A DNA stretch of 36,629 nt, taken from contig CAJWVO010000012.1 of NCBI GenBank assembly GCA_913048465.1, forward strand, positions 1 to 36,629, in the 5' to 3' direction. Numbering within the stretch: the first letter of the stretch is position 1; every line of letters begins with the position of its first letter. The translations under genes were made by a program, and so were the position numbers. The notes beneath the pieces are model-generated. The model was not told where the DNA came from, searched no databases, and saw only the letters and a list, made by a program, of their open reading frames with translations. Positions 26,735-36,088 of this stretch are shown here, one piece after another. Origin of the DNA: an uncultured Nitrosomonadales bacterium (GTDB lineage: Bacteria > Pseudomonadota > Gammaproteobacteria > Burkholderiales > Methylophilaceae).

Positions 26735-27483
26735 TGTATATTCTCAAATAATTGTTTATTTCTTTTCAGCATTCTCTTATAAAAAAAGTTTAAATCAAAA
26801 TTTATTTTCGCTTGTAAAAGTTTTAATCGATATTCCATTTGCTTGTTTGATAAGAATTTAAAATGTTCCTTGAAACAAAACACCATAATATTTCCTGGGT
26901 CATCTGATTCAACAACTATTGCCTTTGAAAAAATATCTTTGAGTTCTTTAATATACCTGGGTGTATTTTTATCAGAACCCCACAAATTAATAATAAAAAT
27001 TCCTTGTTTTGTTATTCTGTCATGACAGATTTGAAAATATTTCTTTTGTGTAAATTGTTTTGGAATCCCATAGCCGTCAAATAAATCTGAAATTAATACT
27101 TCATGCTTATTCTTTTTTGTTAAGAATTCCATTGCGTCCTGCTCAATCACTTTATGTCTTGAGGTATCCTTGGGGACTTCAAACATCATCCTAGCGACAT
27201 TAATTACCTGCCGATTAATTTCAATGGTTTGCAATTTGGTTCTAGCACAAAAATAGAAAAAGAATTTTGTTAATGATCCTGCGCCCAAGCCTAGGATGGT
27301 GATGTTTGTTGGATGTCTATTAAATAGCAGTAGCAGCGCTGTCACTTGGGTATATTTTAGTGTTAGATGGATCGGATCTGAAATATCCATCGAACTTTGA
27401 ATAGAGTCAGTCTCAAGATGCAGTGAGCGAAATCGATCCGTTTCACTAATTTCAACTGGTAATTTTTTAAGGTTCACTTTCAC
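26725..27483 (-). CDS. Spermidine synthase-like SAM-fold protein
   Basis: A 252-residue protein of the spermine/spermidine synthase (SpeE-like) fold. The cofactor loop is 'ITILGLGAGSLTKFFFYF', the acidic end of the next strand is 'LQTIEINRQVINVARMMF', and a core 'QDAMEFLTKK...VLISDLFDGYG' follows, where SpeE has its Asp proton acceptor. It lacks the typical SpeE N-terminal barrel with 'hPMLvhp'. Whether it makes polyamines is therefore open. The start is GTG directly after the hrpA stop (no gap), and the end overlaps the RlmL-like gene, so the three are translationally coupled. Confidence 0.75.
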   Translation of the reverse strand: MKVNLKKLPVEISETDRFRSLHLETDSIQSSMDISDPIHLTLKYTQVTALLLLFNRHPTNITILGLGAGSLTKFFFYFCARTKLQTIEINRQVINVARMMFEVPKDTSRHKVIEQDAMEFLTKKNKHEVLISDLFDGYGIPKQFTQKKYFQICHDRITKQGIFIINLWGSDKNTPRYIKELKDIFSKAIVVESDDPGNIMVFCFKEHFKFLSNKQMEYRLKLLQAKINFDLNFFYKRMLKRNKQLFENIHCH

Positions 27484-30400
27484 TTATTGATATTCTCTTA
27501 ATATTTGCGCCCATTCTTTATCCATCCGCTTGGCTGAGATGGGAGAGTTGGTTTTAAGCTCCTGAGCAAAAAAAGATACCCTCAATTCTTGGAGTTTCCA
27601 TTGAAAGTCAATGTATGCTTCTGGTATTTCTAATTCATTTTCAACAAAACCCAATACTTTTTCCACCCATTTATTTTTAATTCGATTGTATTGCGAGATG
27701 CACTCTTGATCATGATCCATTCGCTGTGGGTATTTTTCAATGCGTAATTTCAGAGCCTCTAGGTATTTTGGAATAAATTGAAGTTTGTCATATTGAAATA
27801 GTGGTTTTTCATAAGGAGGCAACAGAGCCTCTAACTGCTCCTCAATATCATCCTCAATCTCCTCGATATAACTTTGTGATTGTCGTAACTTCTGAATCTC
27901 TTTATAGATTGAAGCAATCTTATTAAGATGTATTGTCATGTGATCAATCATTCTGGGTAAGTTATTTCTTCCATCATTGATCAATTGTTCAAAATCAATT
28001 TGTTTCCTTATGTTAGTCTTATGGCCAATCATTTCATCAACAATGACATCACATAAATTTTCCATCAAATCTTTTGGAGGTATTTGTGTTGATAAGGTGA
28101 TTGCTGCTTCAGAAAGATCTGGTGGAATTTTTTGGATCCGCTTAAACCGCTCCTTAAAATGAAAATAGATTAACCTTCTTAGCCCCTGAACATGATATTG
28201 TTCTGCGAGCTTAGGGTTATCAAACACCTCAATGGATATCGAATTTTGATAATCAACAAATGCTGGGTAGGCCTCAAATTTTTTTCCATTAATGGTTTGC
28301 TCAACCTTAATCGGTAATTCGTCTATCGACCAGCTCGTAATTCCATCCTGTTCTATATTAAATAGAATACGCTCAACCACCGCCTCAACATTTTTTTTAT
28401 TTTCTTTTTTTAATAAATCAAGGTCTTCACTTAGATCAATCATCTTCCCTTGATCATTGATGACTTCATATTTAATTTTTAAATGACTGGGGATGGAAGC
28501 AAAATAATCATCTGACATTAAAAAATGAGGGTCGACGTATTTCCAAATAAAACGATTAAATGTTTCCTTAAAACTTCCCTGCCTTGGATACTCCAAGAAT
28601 TTTTCTAGCCAATCTTTCACTGGAATACATTTTCTACGGATATCTTTGGGTAGATTTTTAAATGACCAGGTAATCTTTTCCTTTAATAATCCAGGCACCA
28701 ACCAGTCTAACTCTGATCTATCAATTAAATTCAAGTTTGGCAATGGGATAGCAATTGTTAATCCGTCACGAGGGTGATTGGGTTCAAAATGATATTTCAA
28801 TTGATACTTTTGTTGGTTGATGGTGATGTGATTAGGGTACACAGTTTCTGTAATATCTTTGGCACTGTGTTGCATCAAATATTCTTTTGTTAGGAACAGG
28901 TATTTAGGTTGATTTTTTTCAACCCCCTTTCGCCAGTGTTCAAAGCCAGCAGCATTGATGACATTTTCACTAATTTTTTCATCATAAAAATCAAATAACA
29001 CATCATCGTTGATCAGAATGTCTCTTCTTCTTGATTTATGTTCTAGGTCCTCAATTTCTCTGATCAGTTTTTGATTTTCCTTCCAGAACAGCCCTGGACT
29101 GATATATTGGTTTTCAACTATTCCTTGTCGAATAAATATAGATTTAGATAATTCTGGATTGATTGGTCCGTAATGAATGGCTCTGTCAGGAACGATCACT
29201 AGTCCAAATAATGATAGCTTCTGTGTGGCATCTACACGATTTAGTTTTTTATTAAATCTAGGGTTTGAATATTCAGCCTCGAGAAGATGTTCTGCATATT
29301 TCTCAATCCACTGGTCATTAATTTCAGCAATACATTGAGCATAGAATTTACCCGTATCAATAATCTCTGCAGCCATAATCCATTTAAATTTTTTATTTCG
29401 AAACAGTTTAGGTCCAATAAGAAACCTTAAACTTTTACATCCTAAATAATAATTAGATTCAACTTCTTTAAAACCAATGTTCCTTAAAAGGCCGCTCAAT
29501 AAAGATTGGTGTATCTGGTCGTAAGTAGATTCTTTTTTATTTAACCGATAACCCAATTCCTCAACAATTTGCATGAGCTGTTTATGCATCTCTTGCCACT
29601 CACGCATCCGAGTAAAGGATAAAAAGTACTTTTTACAAAAGACTGCAAAATCTTTAATCTTCTTGCTCCTCACCTCATCTAACAGAAGTACCCAGAGACT
29701 GTAAAAACTCATAAATCCTGACCTAGGATCATGAAAATTCATTTGAGCCTTCTCTGCTTCTTCCAGCTTGTCAAACGGTCTTTCAATGGGGTCGGCCACA
29801 GATATTGCTGAAATGATAGGAATAATTTCAGATAGGCAATGCTGCTTGGATGCTTCTATTATGATTCTGGAAAAAACAGGGTCTATTGGTATTTGGGCCA
29901 TTGTACGACCCAGCTCAGTAATGGCTCGGTTTTTCTCAACCGCATGCAGCTCAAATAACAAGTCATAACCATCTTGAATAAATTTTTTAAATGGAGCATC
30001 AATAAATGGAAAGACTTCCACATCGCCTAAGTTCAAACTTGCCATTCTAAGAATCACAGATGCAAGCGAGCTACGCATTATTTCTGGATCGGTATACTCT
30101 GATCGGTTATTAAAATCATCCTCGTCATATAGTCGGTAACACACGCCTGGTGCAATTCGACCGCATCGACCGGTTCTCTGATTAGCAGCTGCCTGAGAAA
30201 TTTTCTCGATGAGAAGTTGTTCGATCCGCAATCTTGGATTGTATCTGACCACTCGTGCCAGCCCTGAATCAATGACAAATTTAATATTTGGGACGGTTAA
30301 TGATGTTTCAGCAATGTTAGTAGCCAGGATGATTCTTTTTTTTGTGCTGGTCGTAAATATTTTCTGTTGATCTGGGACAGGAAGTCTTGAAAAGAGTGGG

Positions 30401-31155
30401 AGGACCTCATAATCATGATTTAACATCTCATTCAAATAACGGCGAATGTCATGAATATCTTTTTCGCCAGGAAGAAAAACCAGGACATCTCCGGATTGAC
30501 GGCCTATCTCTTGTATCACCTCATAGACCGACTCCTCAATCGATAACACATCCTCCTCTTCAATATTTTTCATCGGGCGATACAACGTCTCGACTGGAAA
30601 TGTTCTACCCGATATCTCAAGCGTTGGTGCATTGTCAAAGTGTTTTGAAAACTTGTCGACATCAATGGTCGCGCTGGTGATGATTATTTTTAAATCGGGT
30701 CTTTTGGGGAGAAGTTGTTTGATGAAGCCAATTAGGAAATCAATATTAAGATTTCGCTCATGCGCCTCGTCGATGATTAAAGTGTCATATTTTTTTAGCA
30801 ATGGGTCTGTTTGCGTCTCAGCTAGCAAAACACCATCGGTCATGACTTTGATTTTAGTTTTATTGGATGTTTTATCAGTAAAGCGGACCTTGAAACCGAC
30901 CTCCTGACCTAAGTCCACCTCAAGTTCTTCAGCAATTCTTGATGCAACTGAGCGGGCTGCGATTCTTCTTGGCTGGGTATGGCCAATGATTTTTTTTTGT
31001 CCTCGACCTAAATCAAGGCAGATTTTAGGCAGTTGTGTTGTTTTTCCTGAGCCTGTTTCTCCACAAAAAATAATGACTTGGTTGTTATCGATCAGCCTTT
31101 TGATTTCGTCAACATTTTGACTAACCGGTAAGGAATCTGGGTATAAAATTTTAAT
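27484..31155 (-). CDS. hrpA: ATP-dependent RNA helicase HrpA (probable AUU start)
   Basis: A DEAH-box helicase; E. coli HrpA rescues stalled or collided ribosomes. The open frame extends to 31158 without ATG, GTG or TTG before the Walker A motif 'CGETGSGKTTQLPK'. The first GTG (30918) would delete motifs I and Ia, so I place the start at an ATT (31155), preceded seven bases upstream by AAGGTG. This gives 1223 residues beginning IKILYPDSLPVSQ, lacking the roughly 75-residue N-terminal extension of E. coli HrpA (1300). Motif II is 'LIIDEAHERN', motif III 'ITSATID', motif VI 'QRTGRCGR'; the HrpA C-terminal region (DUF3418 type) is intact. Upstream neighbour is 11 bases away. Confidence 0.88.
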   Translation of the reverse strand: MKILYPDSLPVSQNVDEIKRLIDNNQVIIFCGETGSGKTTQLPKICLDLGRGQKKIIGHTQPRRIAARSVASRIAEELEVDLGQEVGFKVRFTDKTSNKTKIKVMTDGVLLAETQTDPLLKKYDTLIIDEAHERNLNIDFLIGFIKQLLPKRPDLKIIITSATIDVDKFSKHFDNAPTLEISGRTFPVETLYRPMKNIEEEDVLSIEESVYEVIQEIGRQSGDVLVFLPGEKDIHDIRRYLNEMLNHDYEVLPLFSRLPVPDQQKIFTTSTKKRIILATNIAETSLTVPNIKFVIDSGLARVVRYNPRLRIEQLLIEKISQAAANQRTGRCGRIAPGVCYRLYDEDDFNNRSEYTDPEIMRSSLASVILRMASLNLGDVEVFPFIDAPFKKFIQDGYDLLFELHAVEKNRAITELGRTMAQIPIDPVFSRIIIEASKQHCLSEIIPIISAISVADPIERPFDKLEEAEKAQMNFHDPRSGFMSFYSLWVLLLDEVRSKKIKDFAVFCKKYFLSFTRMREWQEMHKQLMQIVEELGYRLNKKESTYDQIHQSLLSGLLRNIGFKEVESNYYLGCKSLRFLIGPKLFRNKKFKWIMAAEIIDTGKFYAQCIAEINDQWIEKYAEHLLEAEYSNPRFNKKLNRVDATQKLSLFGLVIVPDRAIHYGPINPELSKSIFIRQGIVENQYISPGLFWKENQKLIREIEDLEHKSRRRDILINDDVLFDFYDEKISENVINAAGFEHWRKGVEKNQPKYLFLTKEYLMQHSAKDITETVYPNHITINQQKYQLKYHFEPNHPRDGLTIAIPLPNLNLIDRSELDWLVPGLLKEKITWSFKNLPKDIRRKCIPVKDWLEKFLEYPRQGSFKETFNRFIWKYVDPHFLMSDDYFASIPSHLKIKYEVINDQGKMIDLSEDLDLLKKENKKNVEAVVERILFNIEQDGITSWSIDELPIKVEQTINGKKFEAYPAFVDYQNSISIEVFDNPKLAEQYHVQGLRRLIYFHFKERFKRIQKIPPDLSEAAITLSTQIPPKDLMENLCDVIVDEMIGHKTNIRKQIDFEQLINDGRNNLPRMIDHMTIHLNKIASIYKEIQKLRQSQSYIEEIEDDIEEQLEALLPPYEKPLFQYDKLQFIPKYLEALKLRIEKYPQRMDHDQECISQYNRIKNKWVEKVLGFVENELEIPEAYIDFQWKLQELRVSFFAQELKTNSPISAKRMDKEWAQILREYQ

Positions 31156-31166
31156 AAATCAACACC

Positions 31167-31571
31167 TTATTTTTTAACTTGAACACAATCTTCAAAGCCA
31201 GTATTACCTCCTTTATAACCTGGTTCAAAATAGAATTTGTGAAAACTCCATGCTTGATTTTCTGACTGTTTAAATTTAGCAATTCCTACGCCATAATCTT
31301 CGTTTTTTCGATCATCCAATGCGAAATAAACAGCCACGTCAAGACCATTCGCCGATGCAAATCCATTATAATCACCAAAACCTGGAACCTTTAATACAAA
31401 GTCATAACTCGCATAATTATCTTTGCTGAATTCAGGGATTTTTTTCATTATAATTTCACCTTGATATGCCCCCTCACTCCCATCATTTCCTTCACATTGG
31501 TATGTCCCTGTAAAGTCATTAGCGAATACTGAGTTAATTAATAAACAGAATAAAAAAAGATATTTGTTCAA
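31167..31571 (-). CDS. Secreted hypothetical protein
   Basis: A 134-residue protein with a signal peptide (MNKYLFLFCLLINSVFA, cleavage before NDF). The mature part starts 'NDFTGTYQCEGNDGSEGAYQ' and ends with a second Cys in 'FEDCVQVKK', so one disulfide is possible. The pattern recalls small lipocalin-like beta-barrel domains, but I do not recognise a named family. The start is TTG, supported by GGGAGA five bases upstream. It sits between a methyltransferase gene and hrpA, 11 bases before the proposed hrpA start. Confidence 0.7.
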   Translation of the reverse strand: MNKYLFLFCLLINSVFANDFTGTYQCEGNDGSEGAYQGEIIMKKIPEFSKDNYASYDFVLKVPGFGDYNGFASANGLDVAVYFALDDRKNEDYGVGIAKFKQSENQAWSFHKFYFEPGYKGGNTGFEDCVQVKK

Positions 31572-31591
31572 GATGATCTCCCGTGAGTTAT

Positions 31592-32395
31592 TTAAATATT
31601 TAAGAATCGAGATTGTAACTCTGATAAGTCAAAATCAGCCAATAATTTTTCAATACGGGCGCCTGCAGATGGCTTCTTTTGCTTGATATTCTCAGCTATT
31701 ATGATTTCATTTTTCATAGAATGTTCCCAGCCAACCAGCTCTGTCACCGTAACTTTAAAACCATAATATTCGAGCTTTAGGCACCGCAGTACGTTTGATA
31801 ACATACTTCCAAATTCCCTTGAGTGAACCCCATGGCGATACAGTTCAACTAAATGATGATTGAGATTATTAGATTTATTTTTTTTCAAGTGTTGATACAC
31901 CTCAGCCTGACAACAAGGAATGATCACAACCCAATCTACATTTTTTTGTAATGCAAAATCAATCGCGTCATCTGTAGCAGTATCGCAAGCATGCAGAGCA
32001 GTAACAATTTCAGCATTTTTAATTGTCTCGTTACTGGAAGCAATATCTTGTGACATAAATGACATATTTGAAAATTTAAATTTCTGCATCAATTGGTTTG
32101 ATTTTTTTACCAACTCCTCATTGATTTCAACCCCTATAATTTTGCCCAATGTGTTTTTGATGATGAGATCATACAAAATAAATCCCAGATAAGACTTCCC
32201 TGCCCCATGATCAATTAAGGTAAATGGCTTATTTTCATATGTTTGAATAATGGGTTCTATAAAGTTTGCAAGATGGTAAATTTGCTTTAATTTTCTTCTA
32301 GAATCTTGATTGAGCTTTTGATCGCGAGTCAAAATATGAAGCTCTTTTAATAGCTCAATTGATTGATCAGCTCTTATCTCGTAGGTTTTTTCCAT
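31592..32395 (-). CDS. SAM-dependent methyltransferase, METTL25/Methyltransf_32-like
   Basis: A 267-residue protein. The SAM motif is 'FTLIDHGAGKSYLGFILYDL', followed by 'GKIIGVEINEELVKKS', 'TALHACDTATDDAIDFAL' and the paired-Cys 'VVIIPCCQAEV'. The HACD and PCCQ pattern is typical of the Methyltransf_32 family, which includes RNA-methylating relatives. A small-RNA or rRNA substrate is plausible but unproven. It is the first gene of the minus-strand series leading to hrpA and is divergent from rbgA. Confidence 0.78.
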   Translation of the reverse strand: MEKTYEIRADQSIELLKELHILTRDQKLNQDSRRKLKQIYHLANFIEPIIQTYENKPFTLIDHGAGKSYLGFILYDLIIKNTLGKIIGVEINEELVKKSNQLMQKFKFSNMSFMSQDIASSNETIKNAEIVTALHACDTATDDAIDFALQKNVDWVVIIPCCQAEVYQHLKKNKSNNLNHHLVELYRHGVHSREFGSMLSNVLRCLKLEYYGFKVTVTELVGWEHSMKNEIIIAENIKQKKPSAGARIEKLLADFDLSELQSRFLNI

Positions 32396-32417
32396 GCGTT
32401 TAAGTTTACATTATAAT
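32389..32417 (+). promoter_or_regulatory. Probable sigma-70 promoter of rbgA
   Basis: TTTCCA (32389-32394) and TATAAT (32412-32417) are separated by 17 bases. The predicted start near 32424 leaves a short leader carrying GAGGG at 32431-32435 before the ATG at 32441. The -35 box overlaps the start codon of the divergent methyltransferase. Confidence 0.5.
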
Positions 32418-32440
32418 AAGCTTAACTACAGAGGGATAAT

Positions 32441-33283
32441 ATGGCAGTTCAATGGTTTCCTGGTCACATGACCAAAGCAAAAAAAGATTTTGAAAAAAAT
32501 CTTAAATACAACGATCTTGTCATTGAAGTGGTAGATGCGAGACTGCCTCAGTCATCTGAAAATCCGATGTTAAATCAAATTATTAAAAATCGTGCTAAGC
32601 CGCATCTAAAATTACTGAATAAGTCTGATATTGCAGATGAAAAAGTCACTCAACAATGGATTAATTTTTTTGAAAAAGAGACAAATATTACGGCACTTGC
32701 CGTATCAGCTAAAAATAAAAAAAATAAAATTGACATAAAAAATGCGTGCATGAAGCTTGTGCCTCACCGAGGAACAAGCGTCAAGCCTGTTCGAGCTATC
32801 ATTATTGGTATCCCAAACGTTGGCAAATCCTCCCTCATTAATCTATTAACGCAAAAAAAGATTGCAAAAACTGGGGATGTTCCTGCGGTCACCCAAATGC
32901 AACAACGAATTATTGTTGATAATGATTTTGTTTTAACCGATACCCCAGGTTTAATGTGGCATAAAATTGAAAGTGAAATCCAAGGTAACTATTTAGCTGC
33001 CTCAAACATTATCGGAATCAATGCCTATGATGAAACTGAAGCGGCACTATATTTGCTCGATTGTTTGAAAAAAAATTACTCACAGAGTTTAATCGATCGA
33101 TATGAGCTTGATGCAACCATCATTAATCAACCATCCGAAAATATTATTGAGGCCATTGCCATAAAAAAACACATGCTTCTTAAGGGTAACAATCCTGATT
33201 TAAGAAAATCGGCAGTTATTATTTTGCAAGATTACCGATCCCAAAAAATTGGAAGAGTCTCTTTAGAATTTCCTGAAAAATAA
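32441..33283 (+). CDS. rbgA: Ribosome biogenesis GTPase YlqF/RbgA
   Basis: A circularly permuted GTPase that helps late 50S assembly. In the 280 residues the order is G4-G5-G1-G2-G3: 'NKSD' at 60-63, 'VSAKN' near 88-92, 'GIPNVGKSS' at 123-131, then 'DTPGLMWHK'. The N-terminal 'AVQWFPGHMTKAKKDFEKNL' and 'VIEVVDARLPQSSENPML' are signatures of the family; the permutation is normal for it. A good ribosome-binding site (GAGGG) precedes the ATG. The InaA-like kinase gene follows after 3 bases. Confidence 0.96.
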   Translation: MAVQWFPGHMTKAKKDFEKNLKYNDLVIEVVDARLPQSSENPMLNQIIKNRAKPHLKLLNKSDIADEKVTQQWINFFEKETNITALAVSAKNKKNKIDIKNACMKLVPHRGTSVKPVRAIIIGIPNVGKSSLINLLTQKKIAKTGDVPAVTQMQQRIIVDNDFVLTDTPGLMWHKIESEIQGNYLAASNIIGINAYDETEAALYLLDCLKKNYSQSLIDRYELDATIINQPSENIIEAIAIKKHMLLKGNNPDLRKSAVIILQDYRSQKIGRVSLEFPEK

Positions 33284-33286
33284 CCT

Positions 33287-34009
33287 ATGTATGAGTATGT
33301 AAATCCAAAATGGAAAAAATTACTTCAAAAAAATCAACTAATTGATTTTGAAAGTTTTTGGAGTCTGCCTAATAACTGGTTCGAGCCATTAAATACTAGG
33401 CGGAATGGATGGAGTGGGGTCATTACAAAAAAGGTTGGGGAAGATTTATTCTTCATAAAAAAACAAGAAAACCATAACTTTAAAAGTATTAGACATCCCA
33501 TTTCAGGACAGCCAACATTTTTAAGAGAATTTCAAAATATCCAATATCTCATTAATCACAAGATCCCAACTTTAGAAGTTATATTTTTTGGTATTCGAGA
33601 TAATCAGTGTGTTCTGGTGACACGAGATCTAAATAAAAATAATCAATCTTTGCAAAAAATAATAGAAAAAAAGAAATTATTTTCAAAAACTGATTTAAAT
33701 AGAATTGCCAAGACATTTCGCGATATGCATAAGCATAATGTTCAACACACCTATCCGGTTCCAAAACACATCTATCTCAATAAAGTGAATGAGGATATAG
33801 TCTTAATTGATCTTGAAAAAATGAAGAAACGATTTTTCTCTTTTCAAGCATCAATCAGAGATCTCTATGCGTTCTTAAAATACGCAAGAGAATATATGGA
33901 TGCACAAGATATCAGTTATTTTTTAAGAAAATATTTCAAAAATCAAAAACCCAATATTTTTCAAAAATTTATTTTAAGAAGAGTAAATAAAAAAATTAAG
34001 AAGTTGTAG
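33287..34009 (+). CDS. InaA/WaaP-like lipopolysaccharide kinase family protein
   Basis: A 240-residue protein of the Kdo/WaaP kinase-like superfamily, closest in pattern to InaA. It has an N-terminal 'WSGVITKKVGEDLFFIKKQE' (nucleotide-binding Lys in the FIKKQ strand), 'FLREFQNIQYL' (helix C Glu), a catalytic-loop equivalent 'HNVQHTYPVPKHIYLN' and a DFG-like 'VLIDLEKMKK'. The HRD-type Asp is replaced by Tyr, while the 'PKHI' and 'DLEK' elements are InaA-like. It may phosphorylate a core sugar or be a non-catalytic relative. It is co-transcribed with rbgA and overlaps rhlE tail-to-tail by 14 bases. Confidence 0.78.
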   Translation: MYEYVNPKWKKLLQKNQLIDFESFWSLPNNWFEPLNTRRNGWSGVITKKVGEDLFFIKKQENHNFKSIRHPISGQPTFLREFQNIQYLINHKIPTLEVIFFGIRDNQCVLVTRDLNKNNQSLQKIIEKKKLFSKTDLNRIAKTFRDMHKHNVQHTYPVPKHIYLNKVNEDIVLIDLEKMKKRFFSFQASIRDLYAFLKYAREYMDAQDISYFLRKYFKNQKPNIFQKFILRRVNKKIKKL

Positions 34010-35336
34010 CTTGTGGCTTAATATTTTTTTTAACTGGCCTTCTTCTTGGTTTTGCTTTTGTTTTTGCGTCAGCCTTAAATCCTGGTTTTTTTCGTTTACT
34101 TGAAGCAGTAAATTTATCGTTCTTTTTTCCACCAGCCGAAGATCTTCGTTTCTTTTTAAAGCCGCTCTCTTTTTTCTTATAGACCAAGGAAACATTAGAG
34201 GTGCTATGGGTGGATTTAATGATCTCGATTTTGATGTTTGCGTACTTTTCAATCTTCTGAAGCATAAATTTTTCTTTATCGACGATCAGACTAATAGCCT
34301 TCCCTTTTCTCTCCGCCCTACCTGTACGGCCAATTCGATGAATATAATCTTCAACCTGCCTTGGTAAGTCAAAGTTAATGACATGAGTGATGTCATCAAC
34401 GTCAATCCCTCTTGCAGCGACATCAGTTGCCACCAGAATTTGGATTTCATTATTCTTAAAACGATTGATGGTGCGTGTTCGTTCTCTTTGGCTCATATCC
34501 CCATGTAAAGTTTTTGATCGATGGTTCATTAAATATAATTCATCTGAAAGGCGATCCGCCTCTCGTTTTGTAGCTGTAAAAATAATAGCCTGATTAAGAT
34601 CAGCCTCATTAAGCACATCCACCAACACTAATTTTTTCTGGTTATAGTCTGCGACTGGATAAGCTATCTGTTGAATATTTGTATTTGATTTATTTTCCTG
34701 TTCAATTGCAATTCGTTGTGGATCTTTTAAAAACTGTTGCGTAATTTTTTCAATTTGTTTGTTTAATGTAGCGGTAAACATCAATACTTGCTGATCTTGG
34801 GATGTTGATTCAAAAATCTTTTTAATGTCAGAAATAAAACCCATGTCCAACATACGATCTGCTTCATCAATCACAAGTGTATCAATATGCTTTAGATTAA
34901 TTTTTCTTTGTCTCACCAAATCCATCAAACGGCCCGGTGTGGCCACTAAAAAATTTACATTAGATTTTAATAATTTATTTTGCAACTTATAAGACACGCC
35001 GCCTACAACAGCAACAATATTTGTGTCCATAAAGTGGCTAAATCGCTTTAATTCTTGTTCAATCTGAGTCGCTAGTTCACGCGTAGGAGACAATATCAGA
35101 ACATCGGGACTAATATTTCTCTTGTGTTTGTGTTTTGGCTTGTTTGCCACCAAATCCAACAAGGGTAGGCAAAATGCAGCTGTCTTGCCTGTGCCAGTTT
35201 GTGCCGAGGCTAATACATCTCTTCCTGATAAAACAACAGGAATACATTGCTCTTGAATGGGAGTTGGGTTGGAATAATTGATATGACTGATGGCCTTAAC
35301 TATAGGTGGAATGAAACCAAAATTAGAAAAAGACAT
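33996..35336 (-). CDS. rhlE: DEAD-box ATP-dependent RNA helicase RhlE
   Basis: A 446-residue helicase. It has the Q motif 'GFIPPIVKAISHINYSNPTPIQ', Walker A 'AQTGTGKTAAFCLPLLD', 'PTRELATQI', motif II 'LVIDEADRMLDMGF', a motif III reading TAT rather than SAT ('FTATLNKQ'), and domain 2 with 'ARGIDVDDITHVINFDLP' and 'HRIGRTGRAERKG'. From about residue 375 the tail is a long Lys/Arg-rich low-complexity region (RNA-binding, typical of RhlE). Likely roles are ribosome maturation and cold growth. AAAGGA precedes the ATG. Confidence 0.95.
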   Translation of the reverse strand: MSFSNFGFIPPIVKAISHINYSNPTPIQEQCIPVVLSGRDVLASAQTGTGKTAAFCLPLLDLVANKPKHKHKRNISPDVLILSPTRELATQIEQELKRFSHFMDTNIVAVVGGVSYKLQNKLLKSNVNFLVATPGRLMDLVRQRKINLKHIDTLVIDEADRMLDMGFISDIKKIFESTSQDQQVLMFTATLNKQIEKITQQFLKDPQRIAIEQENKSNTNIQQIAYPVADYNQKKLVLVDVLNEADLNQAIIFTATKREADRLSDELYLMNHRSKTLHGDMSQRERTRTINRFKNNEIQILVATDVAARGIDVDDITHVINFDLPRQVEDYIHRIGRTGRAERKGKAISLIVDKEKFMLQKIEKYANIKIEIIKSTHSTSNVSLVYKKKESGFKKKRRSSAGGKKNDKFTASSKRKKPGFKADAKTKAKPRRRPVKKNIKPQATTS

Positions 35337-35441
35337 GACAATCCTTTTAATTATTTATGAACAGACTGGCTCTCATAAAAAAATCAAGACAATCAATTAG
35401 TTGCGCCATTATAGACAGGTATAAATATTAAGCAAGCGAAT

Positions 35442-36026
35442 TTAATTCTTTAAAAATTCAAAAATAATCACTATGCCAATAATGAAAGTTATGAACCATC
35501 CAAGCTGATTAATATATCGCTGAATAAAGTAATCCACTCGCTCCCCAAAGAATTTTACAAAACAAGCGACTCCAAATAGCCTCAACCCTCTTCCCAAAAA
35601 GGAAGCGATTAGAAAAAGAGGTAAATTCATCATTAAGACCCCAGCAGCAATAGTAAAAATCTTATATGGAATTGGCGTCACTGCGGCAATAAAAATGGCC
35701 CAAAATCCCCAATCAGCAAACCATTCTAGGGCAAGATCATAATGGCTTTGATAACCGTATTGTTCAATATAAGGTTGCACAAGATTAAATCCAAACATCC
35801 CAATAAAATACCCAAGGGCGCCGCCAAGCACTGATCCAAGAATAGCAATTAAAGTTAGTTTCCAAATTTTTTTAGGCTGGGCTAAGCACATTGGTGCCAA
35901 CATCACATCAGGAGGAACAACAAAAAAGGAGGCCTCAGTGAAGCTCAAAAGAAAAAGATAAAATGATGCTGCTGGTTTAGCAGATAACTCAATTGTTTTG
36001 GTGTAGATTTTTTTGAATATACTCAT
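35442..36026 (-). CDS. yqaA: YqaA family (DedA-superfamily) membrane protein
   Basis: A 194-residue inner-membrane protein of the VTT/DedA superfamily, YqaA branch. The family elements are 'FTEASFFVVPPDVMLAPM' (re-entrant loop with E and PPD), 'GSVLGGALGYFIGMFGF', 'AAVTPIPYKIFTIAAGVLMM' and 'FLGRGLRLFGVACFVKFFG'. About four hydrophobic spans are visible, plus the final helix 'FITFIIGIVIIFEFLKN'. DedA relatives are implicated in lipid-carrier flipping; YqaA itself is uncharacterised. There is a 105-base gap before rhlE. Confidence 0.92.
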   Translation of the reverse strand: MSIFKKIYTKTIELSAKPAASFYLFLLSFTEASFFVVPPDVMLAPMCLAQPKKIWKLTLIAILGSVLGGALGYFIGMFGFNLVQPYIEQYGYQSHYDLALEWFADWGFWAIFIAAVTPIPYKIFTIAAGVLMMNLPLFLIASFLGRGLRLFGVACFVKFFGERVDYFIQRYINQLGWFITFIIGIVIIFEFLKN

Positions 36027-36088
36027 CTAAAATAGTCCATTGAACTCAGATGAGATCATAACAAATATTCTGTATATTTATTAGTTGA

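Noticed and set aside
30387-30680. 97-codon open frame opposite hrpA
   Set aside because: Antisense shadow of conserved helicase motifs with no ribosome-binding site or recognisable domain.
30916-30918. GTG as the hrpA start
   Set aside because: It would remove Walker A and motif Ia, although the codons upstream encode these motifs perfectly in the same frame.
32433-32445. GGGATAATATGGC, similar to the regulon operator
   Set aside because: It covers the rbgA ribosome-binding site and start codon; the right half (TCCC) is absent, so the match is explained by GAGGG plus ATG.
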